In this document: piece after piece, positions 53,424 to 62,513 of the stretch
How the letters are laid out: every line of letters begins with the position of its first letter
How positions within the stretch are numbered: position 1 is the stretch's first letter
Source of the DNA: Ensifer adhaerens
GTDB lineage: Bacteria; Pseudomonadota; Alphaproteobacteria; Rhizobiales; Rhizobiaceae
Assembly: GCF_001270265.1 (NCBI RefSeq)
Contig: NZ_LGAP01000011.1
Span: forward strand, 62,001-126,000
Length of the DNA: 64,000 nt
Direction of reading: 5' to 3'
The notes under the pieces: generated by a model
The model's input: only the letters and a program-made list of their open reading frames with translations
What the model was told of the DNA's origin: nothing
Databases searched by the model: none
Made by a program: the position numbers and the translations under genes

Positions 53424-54190
53424 CGGAAGCCACCATTGGCTGAGAAACGGAATTCCGGATTATAGGCGAGGCGGTAGGTCGTCGTAAGGTGGCGTGCATC
53501 GCTGTTCCAGGAGCCACCGCGAAGCACGCGGTATCGCCCCGTACCTTTTGCCGCGGCCCAACCGTCATAGGGCGCGTAAACATCGCTGGTCCACTCCCAG
53601 ACATTGCCGACAAGATGGAGGACGCCCTCGCTGCTTGCGCCATCGGCGAAGGACTCTGCTGGCGCGGTCATCGGATAACCGTCGCGCGCGTCGCCGGAGC
53701 AGCAGATATCCGCGCCTGAATTTGCCCGCACCAAGTCCCCAGGGGCCGAGCCCCACGGAAATGCGCTGCCCGTCGTTCCGCGTGCCGCTCTCTCGTATTG
53801 TTGCTCCGACGGCAGCGCCAACCCGTAGTGACGGCAAAAAGCATCGGCGTCTCCCCAACTCACCCCGACGACCGGCCGGTCGTCCAATCCCAGAACCGGG
53901 TGATTTGCGTAGAAGGCCGGGCGGTGACCGGTCTGAGCGATGAAGCGTCCGTATTGCCGGTTCGTGATCTCGGTACGGTTGATCGCGAAGGCCCGCCCCT
54001 CCAGAACGCGGCGCGGGCGCTCATTTTCGGGGCCGTCGTCACGACCGAAGACGAAGGCCCCGGCGGGAATTTCGATCAGCGGATTGCCGTCTATGGGGCC
54101 GACATCGACGGCGGCCGCGCGGAATGCAACTGTGATTGCAATCGCCGCCGTCCAGATGTCAGAAGTCGACACGGTATTGTGTCCCTCCAT
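53402..54190 (-). CDS. Formylglycine-generating-enzyme (SUMF1)-family protein
   Basis: 262 residues. An N-terminal hydrophobic stretch (AAIAITVAFRAAAV) may be a signal peptide. The FGE-sulfatase domain shows IEIPAGAFVFGRDDG, INRTEITNRQYGRFI, LPSEQQYERAARG, LHLVGNVWEWTSDVYAPYDG, RVLRGGSWNSDA and the terminal GGFRCIR. It has cysteines in ICCSGDARDG and GGFRC, but I cannot confirm the copper-binding pair of true FGE. Members also include EgtB- and PvdO-like enzymes. No sulfatase gene is in the window, so the target is unknown. Confidence 0.85.
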   Translation of the reverse strand: MEGHNTVSTSDIWTAAIAITVAFRAAAVDVGPIDGNPLIEIPAGAFVFGRDDGPENERPRRVLEGRAFAINRTEITNRQYGRFIAQTGHRPAFYANHPVLGLDDRPVVGVSWGDADAFCRHYGLALPSEQQYERAARGTTGSAFPWGSAPGDLVRANSGADICCSGDARDGYPMTAPAESFADGASSEGVLHLVGNVWEWTSDVYAPYDGWAAAKGTGRYRVLRGGSWNSDARHLTTTYRLAYNPEFRFSANGGFRCIRSAA

Positions 54191-55220
54191 CGAACAGAAA
54201 GACGCGATCGGTCGCGACCTTCACGCCGACCCGCTGATCGATCTGGCCAGCGAAGTTCTTGTCGGCGCGCAAGGTCATCAGTTGGCCACCCAACTGCAGG
54301 CTGACAAGCGTGTTCTCGCCGGTGAGCTCCACCGAATAGATCGGCGCGACCAGATTGACGTCGGCATCCTCGGCTCCGGCCGCATGGACGTCCTCCGGAC
54401 GCACACCGAGAACGGCGGAAGAGATATTTGCCCGGCCGAGACCCGCCAACCTGAGGCCGGCCCTGACGAACACACCGTTTTTCACCTCCCCCGGAATCAG
54501 ATTCATCGGCGGCGAGCCGATAAATCCGGCAACGAAGAGGGTGCGCGGATCGTTGTAGATATCCCTCGGCGTTCCGAGCTGCTCGATCACGCCTTTGTTC
54601 ATCACGGCCACGCGGTGGGCGAGTGTCATCGCCTCTATCTGGTCGTGGGTGACATAGATCGTCGTGACCTGCAGCTCATGCTGGAGATGCTTCAGCTCGG
54701 CGCGCATTTGGGTGCGAAGCTTGGCGTCGAGATTGGAAAGCGGCTCGTCCATCAGAAAGACACGTGGCGTGCGGACGATGGCGCGGGCGAGTGCTACGCG
54801 CTGGCGCTGGCCGCCGGAGAGTTCCTTCGGCAGACGCGACAACATCGTGTCGAGTTCCACGCGCCGCGCGACCTCGGCTATTCGTCGCTTGTATTCGGCC
54901 GGGGGCACTTTGCGGATCTTCAGCGGGTAGCCGATATTGTCCTCGACAGTGAGGTGCGGATACAAGGCATACGACTGGAAGACCATAGCGACGTCGCGAT
55001 ATTTTGGCAGGACGCCATTGATGCGTTCCGCATCGATGTAGATATCACCAGATGTCGCCTCCTCGAGACCGGCAACCATGCGCATCGTCGTCGTCTTACC
55101 GCAGCCGGACGGGCCGAGCAGGACGAGAAACTCCTTGTCCCGGACCTCCAGATTGAAGTCGGCCACCGCGATGAATTCGCCGAACTTTTTGGTGACATTG
55201 GTGAACGTGACGGACGCCAT
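54159..55220 (-). CDS. Sugar ABC transporter ATPase (CUT1, MalK/UgpC type)
   Basis: 353 residues. Walker A GPSGCGKTT, signature LSGGQRQRVALARAIVRTP, Walker B VFLMDEPLSNLD and switch His in YVTHDQIEAMTLAHRV; the C-terminal third is the TOBE/OB-fold regulatory domain of MalK-like proteins. It energises the two permeases upstream. Its 3' end overlaps the FGE-like gene by about 30 bases. Confidence 0.92.
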   Translation of the reverse strand: MASVTFTNVTKKFGEFIAVADFNLEVRDKEFLVLLGPSGCGKTTTMRMVAGLEEATSGDIYIDAERINGVLPKYRDVAMVFQSYALYPHLTVEDNIGYPLKIRKVPPAEYKRRIAEVARRVELDTMLSRLPKELSGGQRQRVALARAIVRTPRVFLMDEPLSNLDAKLRTQMRAELKHLQHELQVTTIYVTHDQIEAMTLAHRVAVMNKGVIEQLGTPRDIYNDPRTLFVAGFIGSPPMNLIPGEVKNGVFVRAGLRLAGLGRANISSAVLGVRPEDVHAAGAEDADVNLVAPIYSVELTGENTLVSLQLGGQLMTLRADKNFAGQIDQRVGVKVATDRVFLFDGGTQYRVDF

Positions 55221-55224
55221 GGTC

Positions 55225-56103
55225 TCACCCCTTGACGGCCCCGAGAGACAGCCCCCGGACGAGATGCTTCTGAACGATGAAAGCGAAGATGACGATCGGC
55301 ACGCAGGCCATGAACCCGGCGGCGCTGATTTCCCCCCAATAGGTCTTGTACTGCGTCACCCGCCCGGCAATCCCGATCGGCAGCGTCTGAGACTGCTCGG
55401 TGAGCGTGATGATCAGGGAAAGCAGGAACTCGTTCCACGAGATGATCAGACAAAAGATGGCCGTGGCCGCCAGCCCTGGGCGCGCGAGCGGCAAAGCGAC
55501 ATGCAGGAATGCGCCCCAGCGCGTGTCCCCGTCGACGATCGCTGCCTCTTCCAGTTCGACCGGCAGGTCCTGGAAATAGCTCTTCATCATCCAGGTGGCA
55601 AACGGCAGGTTGAAGGCGGTATAGGCGACGATCAGCGCCGACTTCGTGTTCAGCATGTCGAAGTAGTTGAAGAACAGGTAGAGCGGGATGATGCTGACGA
55701 TCGGCGGCATCATCCGCGTCGACAGTATCCAGAACGAGATCTGCTTGCGCCATTGCCAGGGATAGCTGAAGCGCGCCAGCGCATAACCCGCCATCGTACC
55801 AAAAACCACGGAAACGATGGTCGTTCCAACCGCGACGAGGAAGCTGTTGAGCGCGTAACGCAGGAACGGCCGCTGGATGAACGCTTCGTCGTAGTGCTTC
55901 AATGTCGGGTTGCGCGGCAGCCATTCGGGCGGTACGGCGAAGATGTCGATGTCGAACTTGAACGAATTCGCCGCGATCCAATAAACGGGAAACAGCGTCA
56001 GGATCAGCGCGACGAGGATCGTCAGATAGGCGGACAGGCGGAGAAGCATCTCCCGGGCCCGGCTGCGTGTTCTTATCGTCGCCATCGTCGCCTCACTCCG
56101 CAA
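55225..56103 (-). CDS. Sugar ABC transporter permease, MalG type
   Basis: 292 residues, six membrane helices. The EAA coupling loop is visible as VELEEAAIVDGDTRWGAFLH, then VALPLARPGLAATAIF. The N-terminal FPVYWIAANSFK is characteristic of MalG-type partners. The start overlaps the stop of the other permease gene. Confidence 0.92.
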   Translation of the reverse strand: MRSEATMATIRTRSRAREMLLRLSAYLTILVALILTLFPVYWIAANSFKFDIDIFAVPPEWLPRNPTLKHYDEAFIQRPFLRYALNSFLVAVGTTIVSVVFGTMAGYALARFSYPWQWRKQISFWILSTRMMPPIVSIIPLYLFFNYFDMLNTKSALIVAYTAFNLPFATWMMKSYFQDLPVELEEAAIVDGDTRWGAFLHVALPLARPGLAATAIFCLIISWNEFLLSLIITLTEQSQTLPIGIAGRVTQYKTYWGEISAAGFMACVPIVIFAFIVQKHLVRGLSLGAVKG

Positions 56104-57016
56104 GCCGCATGCGCTTCATGAACCAGGTGCTCAGCACGATCGTCACGAACAGCACGAAGAGCGAGATCGCCGCCGCGTAGCCGGGATCGGCGAAGCGGTA
56201 GGCGACCTGATAGATGTATAGACTCAAGACCTTCGTTCGGTCTGCCGGACCTCCCCCCGTCAGGATGAAGACCAGATCGAAAAGGCGCAGCGCATCCATG
56301 ACGCGCAGGAGCAAGGCAATGGCGATGACCGGTTTCAGGAAGGGCAGCGTCAGGTCCCAGAACTGCCGCCATGACGAGGCGCCGTCGAGCGCTGCGGCCT
56401 CGTAGGGTTCGACCGGCAGGCTTGCCAGCCCCGCCAACATCAGAAGGAATATGAACGGCGTCCACTGCCAAACATCGGCGACGATGATCGAAAACATCGC
56501 GAGGTTCACGTCGCCCGCCCAGGCCTGCAGTGGAAGACCGAGACGGAACATGATTTCGTTGAGGACGCCAAACTGTGGCTCGTAGATGATCTTCCAGGTG
56601 ATCGCGACGGCGACCGGCGGCAGCATCATGGGGATCATCAGGACGGTTTTGAGAAAGGTTAGTCGGCGGATGAATTTATCGAGGAGCAGCGCCAGGCCGA
56701 GACCGAGGAGGAATTCGGTCGTCACTGCCACAACGGTAAAGACGGTGGTGTTCCAGAGTGCGACGTGAAATTGCGTGTCGGAAAGAAGTCGAGCGAAATT
56801 GTCGGGGCCGACGAACTCCCAGGGCAGATCGGGGTTCGGGCTGATTTTGTGAACCGCCGCATAGAACATGTAGAAGCTGGGAAAGATCGTCAGCCCGAGC
56901 AATATGAGGACTGTTGGCGCAAGCATGAGGAAGCGCAGATGACGCTCTGCCCAACGCTCTACACCACCACCCGGCTGAAGCTGCGCGGCCAATGTTTCCT
57001 TTTCGGCCTTCGGCAT
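56093..57016 (-). CDS. Sugar ABC transporter permease, MalF type
   Basis: 307 residues from the MPKAEKETL start; the open frame extends 168 bases further without a start signal. Six membrane helices; EAA loop PVEPYEAAALDGASSWRQFW, then DLTLPFLKPVIAIAL; N-terminal APTVLILLGLTIFPSFYMFY. It partners the MalG-type permease. A gap of 178 bases separates it from the binding-protein gene. Confidence 0.92.
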   Translation of the reverse strand: MPKAEKETLAAQLQPGGGVERWAERHLRFLMLAPTVLILLGLTIFPSFYMFYAAVHKISPNPDLPWEFVGPDNFARLLSDTQFHVALWNTTVFTVVAVTTEFLLGLGLALLLDKFIRRLTFLKTVLMIPMMLPPVAVAITWKIIYEPQFGVLNEIMFRLGLPLQAWAGDVNLAMFSIIVADVWQWTPFIFLLMLAGLASLPVEPYEAAALDGASSWRQFWDLTLPFLKPVIAIALLLRVMDALRLFDLVFILTGGGPADRTKVLSLYIYQVAYRFADPGYAAAISLFVLFVTIVLSTWFMKRMRLAE

Positions 57017-57194
57017 TGGTCCCTCCCGCTCGATCCAAGGCCTTCCATCCGCCTTGAGGAATTCCACTGAAAGCCGGATGCTCTGAGCCCCGTCCCGGCA
57101 CGCCTGTATTGTCGGTTCCACGGTGACCGCAGACGATTGCCGGCAGCGTGAAACGAGGCGAGGTCCGAAGACCCTGCTCCGCATCGATCACTGC

Positions 57195-58454
57195 CTACTT
57201 AAGGCCCGTAATCTGTTCGACTGCCGCTTGGGCGCTCTTAAGAGCCTCTTCCGCTGTAATCGTACCCGCTACGGCCTTGGAAAGCTCTATACCAAAGGCA
57301 TTCTCGATCTCCGGCCACTTCGGATGACGTGGACGAGGCGTCGAGGCCTGGATCGCCTCCATCAACACCGGATAGTGTCGGAACTGTTCCTGCGAGGTCA
57401 GTTCCGGATCGGTGAAGACCGAGGCTCGGACAGGCGGATTGCCGCGCGTGGCGGAAATCTTGATTTGCTCAGCCGAGGTCGCCCAGACCATGAAGTCGAA
57501 GGCTTCCTGCTTGTTCTTCGAAGCCGACATGATGCCCATGGTCCAGTGGCCAATTTCCGAACTGCCCGGTTTCGTTCCAGCAGGAATGGGGCTGTAGGAG
57601 ATCTTGCCGACCATCTTCGACTGGCTCGGATCTTCAAAGGTCGCAACCCAATTCGGCCAGTTGATCGATGAGGCGGCCGCACCGGCGGCGAGCGCTGTGC
57701 CAACCTCGTTGGCATTGTAGCTCTCGATCCCCTTTGGAGAAACGTCGCGGAGCGCCATGAACGTCTTCATCGCGGCCGCGCCTTCCGGCGTATCGATCGT
57801 CACCTTCGTGCGATCCTCGTTGAACATATTGGCGCCGTAGGACCAGAAGATCGGCATGAAGTCGGCCACGACCGGGTTACCCTGGCCGCCCCGGAAGACA
57901 TAACCGAAATAGCGACCTCCGCCGTCCTTGGTCAGGGTCTGGCTCGCCTTCAATACGTCATCCCAGGTCTTGGGAGCGTCGACGCCAGCTTCCTTGTACT
58001 TGGCGGCGTCATAGAAGAACATTTGGGCGTTTCCCACATAGGGCAGGCACACATAAGGTCCCGTGTTGTAGGGATTGCGACAGATCGCGAGCGACTTCGA
58101 CAGGAAGTCGTTGTCCGGGCCTTCCATTCCGGCACCCTTGTAGAAGGCCGTCAGGTCCTCGAGATGCCCGTTCTCGGCGAAAAACGGAATCCATGGGTCG
58201 TCCATCAGGATGATGTCGAAGACGCCAGACTTGGTCGCGCCTGCATTGGCGCCCTGTTCGAACACATTGGCATAAGGCGCCTGCACGATCTCCACCTTCG
58301 TGCCCTTCATCTTCGAGTAGTCGTCGGCAGCAGCCCTAAGACCGTCACCCTCGCTGCTCGATGGCACGAGGACTGTGAAATCAGCCCATGCGACCCCGTT
58401 GATCGCAAGCGCGGACGCCGCGGCAGCCAAGACGAGAAACAGTTTGTGAACCAT
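57195..58454 (-). CDS. Sugar ABC transporter periplasmic binding protein (CUT1, family 1)
   Basis: 419 residues from MVHKLFLVLAAAASALA, with GGGAGG upstream. Signal peptide then TVLVPSSSEGDGLRAAADDY and the family block SGVFDIILMDDPWIPFFAEN; later PYVCLPYVGNAQMFFYDAAK and KTWDDVLKASQTL. It binds an unidentified sugar or sugar-like ligand. First gene of the transporter-FGE-ScyD operon. Confidence 0.92.
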   Translation of the reverse strand: MVHKLFLVLAAAASALAINGVAWADFTVLVPSSSEGDGLRAAADDYSKMKGTKVEIVQAPYANVFEQGANAGATKSGVFDIILMDDPWIPFFAENGHLEDLTAFYKGAGMEGPDNDFLSKSLAICRNPYNTGPYVCLPYVGNAQMFFYDAAKYKEAGVDAPKTWDDVLKASQTLTKDGGGRYFGYVFRGGQGNPVVADFMPIFWSYGANMFNEDRTKVTIDTPEGAAAMKTFMALRDVSPKGIESYNANEVGTALAAGAAASSINWPNWVATFEDPSQSKMVGKISYSPIPAGTKPGSSEIGHWTMGIMSASKNKQEAFDFMVWATSAEQIKISATRGNPPVRASVFTDPELTSQEQFRHYPVLMEAIQASTPRPRHPKWPEIENAFGIELSKAVAGTITAEEALKSAQAAVEQITGLK

Positions 58455-58841
58455 CGTACACCTCCCATTCCGAGTTGTTATCCAAGGGCCTCTTTTTCGT
58501 AGGGGGCCTACCCTATCCGGCACGGCGGAGATGCGATCTCGACGCCCATGCGAACCGACATGCGACAAGTTGAAACGTTGTCCGGCATCTCCTCGAGCCG
58601 GCGCTGCTCCCAAAGCCGATTTTACCACATCAGCAGCATTATTTAGAGAGGTTGTATTAGCATTCGCTACGGTTACATCTTGCGTGATCAAGGAGGTTCG
58701 GAATTGGCAGGGCAACATCGCAATTCTCAATTCCCGAACACCGTCTTACAGCCCAGGTCGGAATGTGATCTCAATTGATAGGAATGCAGGGACTGTACCG
58801 GCCGAGATCCGGATCATCCTCGGTGCGATTGGAGATAGGAA
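58455..58841. other. Intergenic region upstream of the sugar ABC operon
   Basis: It holds the promoter for the minus-strand operon, which I cannot locate exactly. On the plus strand AAGGAGG near 58691 precedes a TTG opening only 24 codons, too short to judge. A GGAGATAGGA site at 58831-58840 serves the broken acetyltransferase gene that follows. Confidence 0.4.
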
Positions 58842-59120
58842 ATGCACGATCAGCTTCGGGAAAATGCCGCGGCATGACGCTTCGAGCTTGGCATCGGCGA
58901 CGAGATAGCTGTTGCCTATTATCGCTATGAGGACGGCAGGATCGTCCTGACCCATACGGAGGTTCCGCAGGCGCTTTCCGGACAGGGTAGCGGCACACGG
59001 CTGGCCCGTGGGGTCTTCGAGACGCTCCGCCAAAGGCAAGCTCGCATTATTGCCAAATGCCCATTCATGGCAGTTTTCGCGGCAAAACATCCAGAATACA
59101 GCGTGATGTTCGATGGATGA
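58842..59120 (+). pseudogene. Small GNAT (Acetyltransf_CG/YjdJ type) gene interrupted by an in-frame TGA
   Basis: An ATG with a good ribosome-binding site opens MHDQLRENAAA, then TGA at 58875-58877. The same frame then continues [40 protein letters not shown] and [11 protein letters not shown] to a normal stop. That is the whole acyltransferase domain of the small YjdJ-like GNAT family. No alternative start follows the TGA, so the gene is broken by a single nonsense codon. The rest of the frame is clean, which suggests recent decay or a read-through product. Confidence 0.75.
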
Positions 59121-59147
59121 GTTCGGGGCGGCAAGTTGCCGACGGTC

Positions 59148-59590
59148 TCAGACAAAAGGCTCACCGGCATCGACTCCCTCCTCGATGAGGTACGTCTTGC
59201 CGTCGGATTCGCGAGTATCTTTGCCTTGGGCAACGAGGGTGCCGACGCCCGGGTGTAGAAGCCGGCGATGCCTGCGCCTCCCGCGCGCAATCGCTCGGCG
59301 AGCGTGGCCTGCGGATTGAATTCGACTTCAAGCTCACCCGAAAGGAACTGCCGCATGAACCCAGCGTTCTGACCCACATAGGAAGAGATCATTTTCTTGA
59401 TCTGCCGCGATTCCAGCAGTTGCCCGAGACCGAACCTGTCCAGGCCTGCATTGTTTGACGCGATTGTCGGAAGTCGGGTGCCGGCGTTCCGGATGGCGGC
59501 GATCAGCAGTTCTGGAATGGCGCACAGCCCAAAACCGCCGGAGGCGATGGTCATACCGTCAAAGAGCAACCCGTTCGACCTCGATCGCAA
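59148..59590 (-). pseudogene. Broken 3-oxoacid CoA-transferase subunit A (scoA/pcaI-like)
   Basis: The N-terminal half of a CoA-transferase alpha subunit is clear: [20 protein letters not shown], then [20 protein letters not shown] and [13 protein letters not shown]. After [11 protein letters not shown] the frame is lost. A one-base change restores [20 protein letters not shown] and [13 protein letters not shown], where a stop follows. The usual start region upstream of residue 15 is also missing. The subunit is therefore truncated at both ends with an internal frameshift, and no beta subunit is present. It is not a working pcaI. Confidence 0.75.
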
Positions 59591-59698
59591 CCGGATAGCC
59601 CTCTTCGGTCCAATCCAAGAACCGCCCTATTGGGCAGGCCGTCATGCAGGGCAGAGAGCTTCGCGCTTTCTCAAGCCGCGTATGTCCTTGAACGGCAA

Positions 59699-61462
59699 TC
59701 AGCGTTCAGGCAATCCTGCTTGCCGCAAACCCTCGGCCATTTGATCTTCCCACTGCGGTATGTTTTGAAACCAGGGCAGCGCTCGATACCACTCGATGGT
59801 AAAGCTTGGCTCGGCCGCCAACAGCTTCTGTGCGGCCCATCGGGCGGTCTCCAAGTCTCCGCTCATCGCCGACCAGGCGGCGAGGTGGCGATAGCACCAG
59901 GTCACGTCAGGATAGGTGTTGACGACCTCCTGGGCTATCGCGATGGCTTCTGAAAGAGAACCTTCCATGGCCAAGGAAAAGGCCATACCCAATCTCATGT
60001 TGAACGCGAGCGGATCTCTTGGGCTCAGGGTCATCCCACGCTGGAAGAGTTCCGTTGCGCGAGTGGCTTCGTCCTTGTAGATCGCGAGCCAGCCCAGGCG
60101 CGCCCATGCCCAGGCATTGTTTGGGTCGAGCGAAAGCGCCTTTTCGATAAAGGTGGTGGCGCGCTCCTGGTCGCCGCAGATGCTCATTGCCGCGCCGGCG
60201 GCAGTCAGCGCGGTTGGATCATCGCCGATCGACCCCGCAGCTTCAACCGCTGCGCGCGCCTTTTCCAGCTCACGTTCCGGTTGTTCGGTCCATAGGTAGG
60301 AGGCGTTTGAGGCGTGGCACCACGCCAAAAGTGCATGCGCGCGGCCATAGCCAGGATCGACGGCGATCGCGTGCCGAAGCAGTTCGATCGCCTGGTTGTT
60401 GGTATCCTTGCGGCGGCCCCAAAGGTTCGGGTAGGCGCGCATAACGAGATCATAGGCCCGCAGACTGGCCGGCGGCTTGCGTTTGGCCAGCTCGATTTCG
60501 GCATCGCGAATGGCCGGATGAATGGCGCCTGCCACCTGCGCCGCGATTCGATCCTGGAACTCGAAAATATCTTCGATTGCGCCCTCGTAACGATCGGACC
60601 AGAACTGGGTCCTCGTCTCCGCATCGACCAGTTGCACGGAAATGCGCAGTCGGTCGCCGCCCCGGCGAACGGTGCCTTCGACCACATAATTGACGCCGAG
60701 TTCCCTGCCGACTTCACGCACGTCGACGAAGCGTCCCTTGTAGGTGAATGCGGACTGTCGCGCGATTACAAAGAAATTCCGAACGCGCGAGAGCGCGGCG
60801 GTGATCTCCTCTACAACGCCGTCCACGAAGTATTCGTCGCCCTGACCGCTGAGGTTGTCGAAGGGCATGACGACGATCGACGGCTGGTCCTTGCCGCGGC
60901 GGGCCGCAAGTGATGACGCGGACGCGATGCCGCCTTCGACAGGTGTCTCTTGCTGCCAATCGACCCGAAAGACGAAAATCGGCCGGGGGATGTTCTTCAA
61001 GCTCCGCTCGCCGAGGCTGGTTAGCGCGAACGGCACCTTGCCGTCGAGATGTTCGCGCACCGACGCGGAAATGCAGATGCCTGACGGAGCGGCGATCTCC
61101 TGCACGCGTGCCGCGATATTGACGCCGTCGCCGAGCAGATCGTCTCCAGACACAACGACGTCACCCAGATTGACGCCAATGCGGAATTCCAAACGGCGAT
61201 CGGGTGGGAAGTCTAATGAGAGGCTGAAAAGACGGCGCTGGATTTCTACTGAGCACCGGACGGCCTGAACAGCGCTTGGGAACTCGGCGACAAGGCCGTC
61301 GCCTGCGCTACCGAAGATACGGCCACCATGCTCGCTAACCAATTCGGCAATCCGACCGCGGCATAGATCGAGTGCGCGAACCGTACCCTCCTCGTCCAGC
61401 GCTGCAAGGCGGCTGAAGCCGGCAACATCGGCTGAAAGGATGGCTGCAAGCTTTCGATCCAC
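59699..61462 (-). CDS. Class III adenylate cyclase with TolB-like and TPR domains
   Basis: 587 residues from a GTG preceded by GGAG; the open frame extends to 61621 but the family begins close to DRKLAAILSADVAGFSRL. The cyclase domain (about 1-185) has the Asp pair in ILSADVAGFSRL and GDGLVAEFPSAVQA and the segment FRIGVNLGDVVVSGDDL. A TolB-N-like segment follows (PSIVVMPFDNLSGQGDEYF, VDGVVEEITAALS), then tetratricopeptide repeats (AIELLRHAIAVDPGYG; IEKALSLDPNNAWA). It is a soluble cyclase widely multiplied in rhizobia. The fragment at 32.5-32.9 kb is a dead paralogue. Confidence 0.88.
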   Translation of the reverse strand: MDRKLAAILSADVAGFSRLAALDEEGTVRALDLCRGRIAELVSEHGGRIFGSAGDGLVAEFPSAVQAVRCSVEIQRRLFSLSLDFPPDRRLEFRIGVNLGDVVVSGDDLLGDGVNIAARVQEIAAPSGICISASVREHLDGKVPFALTSLGERSLKNIPRPIFVFRVDWQQETPVEGGIASASSLAARRGKDQPSIVVMPFDNLSGQGDEYFVDGVVEEITAALSRVRNFFVIARQSAFTYKGRFVDVREVGRELGVNYVVEGTVRRGGDRLRISVQLVDAETRTQFWSDRYEGAIEDIFEFQDRIAAQVAGAIHPAIRDAEIELAKRKPPASLRAYDLVMRAYPNLWGRRKDTNNQAIELLRHAIAVDPGYGRAHALLAWCHASNASYLWTEQPERELEKARAAVEAAGSIGDDPTALTAAGAAMSICGDQERATTFIEKALSLDPNNAWAWARLGWLAIYKDEATRATELFQRGMTLSPRDPLAFNMRLGMAFSLAMEGSLSEAIAIAQEVVNTYPDVTWCYRHLAAWSAMSGDLETARWAAQKLLAAEPSFTIEWYRALPWFQNIPQWEDQMAEGLRQAGLPER

Positions 61463-61738
61463 AGCAGTGACTGCTCCAGCGGGCACGATATCGTTGGGCT
61501 TAATATGGGCGCATTTTCCCACATCCACAGATGTTTGTCGCCAGCGAGATCGGATGCAAGACCGCTTTTGGAGTATGGCCCGTGTCGTCCGCGCAGCCAT
61601 CCTGCATGACAGGCTTCCCACCCATTACGGCCTTGCTGGTGGGCGCCGATCGATCGGGCGCTCACCCTTTGTTCCCCCTACCGTACATCTTTGCTTCTTT
61701 AATGTTCAGGGCCAATATGCCGTGAGAGGGCTCGAGTG

Positions 61739-61954
61739 CTAGGACGGACTCCGGCGGAACCGCAAATAGTTCCGAGACGTCGATACCGAGTGCAGCGAAC
61801 CAAGCGATCGAGAAGGAACGCACGGGCTGAGGCGACGAACGGATCGCGCGATTTGCTCGTCGACGTGGACCGCCGCCTTCGGGTTCTCACTTTCAACGTA
61901 ACTGAAGATGGCATCGCGATCGTCAAGTGCATACTGCGCCCAGACAAACCTCAT
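61739..61954 (-). pseudogene. Degenerate RelE/ParE-type toxin gene
   Basis: The first 40 residues read as a ParE-family toxin (RFVWAQYALDDRDAIFSYVE, then NPKAAVHVDEQIARSVRRL). From there the product no longer resembles the family and ends early, so a frameshift or a fusion to unrelated sequence has removed the C-terminal half needed for activity. The start overlaps the antitoxin stop (ATGA), the normal layout of such pairs with the antitoxin first. Confidence 0.6.
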
Positions 61955-62283
61955 CGGTCGCCCGCTCGTGCTTTACGCGCAGCCGCCGCCGGGCGTTCGC
62001 GGAATCGAGCCTCAGCGTTGGCATCCTCGAAATCGGGTCGCGTGTCCTCAAGAGCCTGCAACACCTTGGCGCGGAACCGGGCATCGTGAGCGTCAGTGCT
62101 ACCAACCAATTCCAGCGGCAGCGAGCCTTCGCTCGCCGTCCGAGTTAAAGGAATTCGAACAGCATCCGAAACCGTCAGCCCCATATTCTGTAGAACGGCC
62201 GTGGCGCGGTCCCGAATGTCGGGATCAATCCGAGTCTGAACGAGTGCATTTGAATGCCATCGCGCATCTCCTTCACAAAGCAT
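61951..62283 (-). CDS. RelB/DinJ-family antitoxin, probably damaged at its start
   Basis: The body is a clear RelB/DinJ antitoxin: NALVQTRIDPDIRDRATAVL, GLTVSDAVRIPLTRTASEGS and LPLEL, with a ribbon-helix-helix N-terminus. A GAAGGAG ribosome-binding site leads to ATGGCA about ten codons inside this frame. That ATG is out of frame by one base, as if one T were inserted in the first codons. Translation could still start at 62283 and add a short N-terminal extension. Paired with the degenerate toxin. Confidence 0.6.
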   Translation of the reverse strand: MLCEGDARWHSNALVQTRIDPDIRDRATAVLQNMGLTVSDAVRIPLTRTASEGSLPLELVGSTDAHDARFRAKVLQALEDTRPDFEDANAEARFRERPAAAARKARAGDR

Positions 62284-62315
62284 CAATGTAATGCAATTGC
62301 ACGACAGAGCCGGCC

Positions 62316-62385
62316 TTAGCGCCACCGTGAATCGATGATCGGGTATTCGAAGTCGGGGTCGTCCGACATCGCCGAGAACGAGCGG
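62316..62385 (-). pseudogene. Scrap of an IS5-family transposase
   Basis: One minus-strand frame reads SFSAMSDDPDFEYPIIDS, close to the common IS5-group stretch before the first catalytic Asp (DPDFEYVIIDSTIVRxHQH). It then breaks, and a GGAKAG-like continuation appears in another frame. Only about 25 codons are left and no terminal repeats were found. Confidence 0.4.
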
Positions 62386-62472
62386 GCCTCGTTACAATCA
62401 ATGACAGCACCTTCACGTCAAACGAACCCGATTCGATGATGATGAGAACTTGCGGCAACTCAGGATGTGCAT

Positions 62473-62498
62473 CGCCATGCGTCTGAAAAGACGCATGG
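62473..62498 (-). terminator. Hairpin after the OmpA-family gene
   Basis: GCCATGCGTCT (62473-62483) pairs exactly with AGACGCATGGC (62488-62498) around a GAAA tetraloop, 15 bases beyond the stop of the minus-strand gene. The stem is strong, but no long T-tract follows. Confidence 0.75.
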
Positions 62499-62513
62499 CG
62501 CGTCAGATTTCCG

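Noticed and set aside
53940..55235. 431-codon plus-strand frame opposite the sugar ABC ATPase
   Set aside because: Antisense to a gene with all ABC motifs; no independent support.
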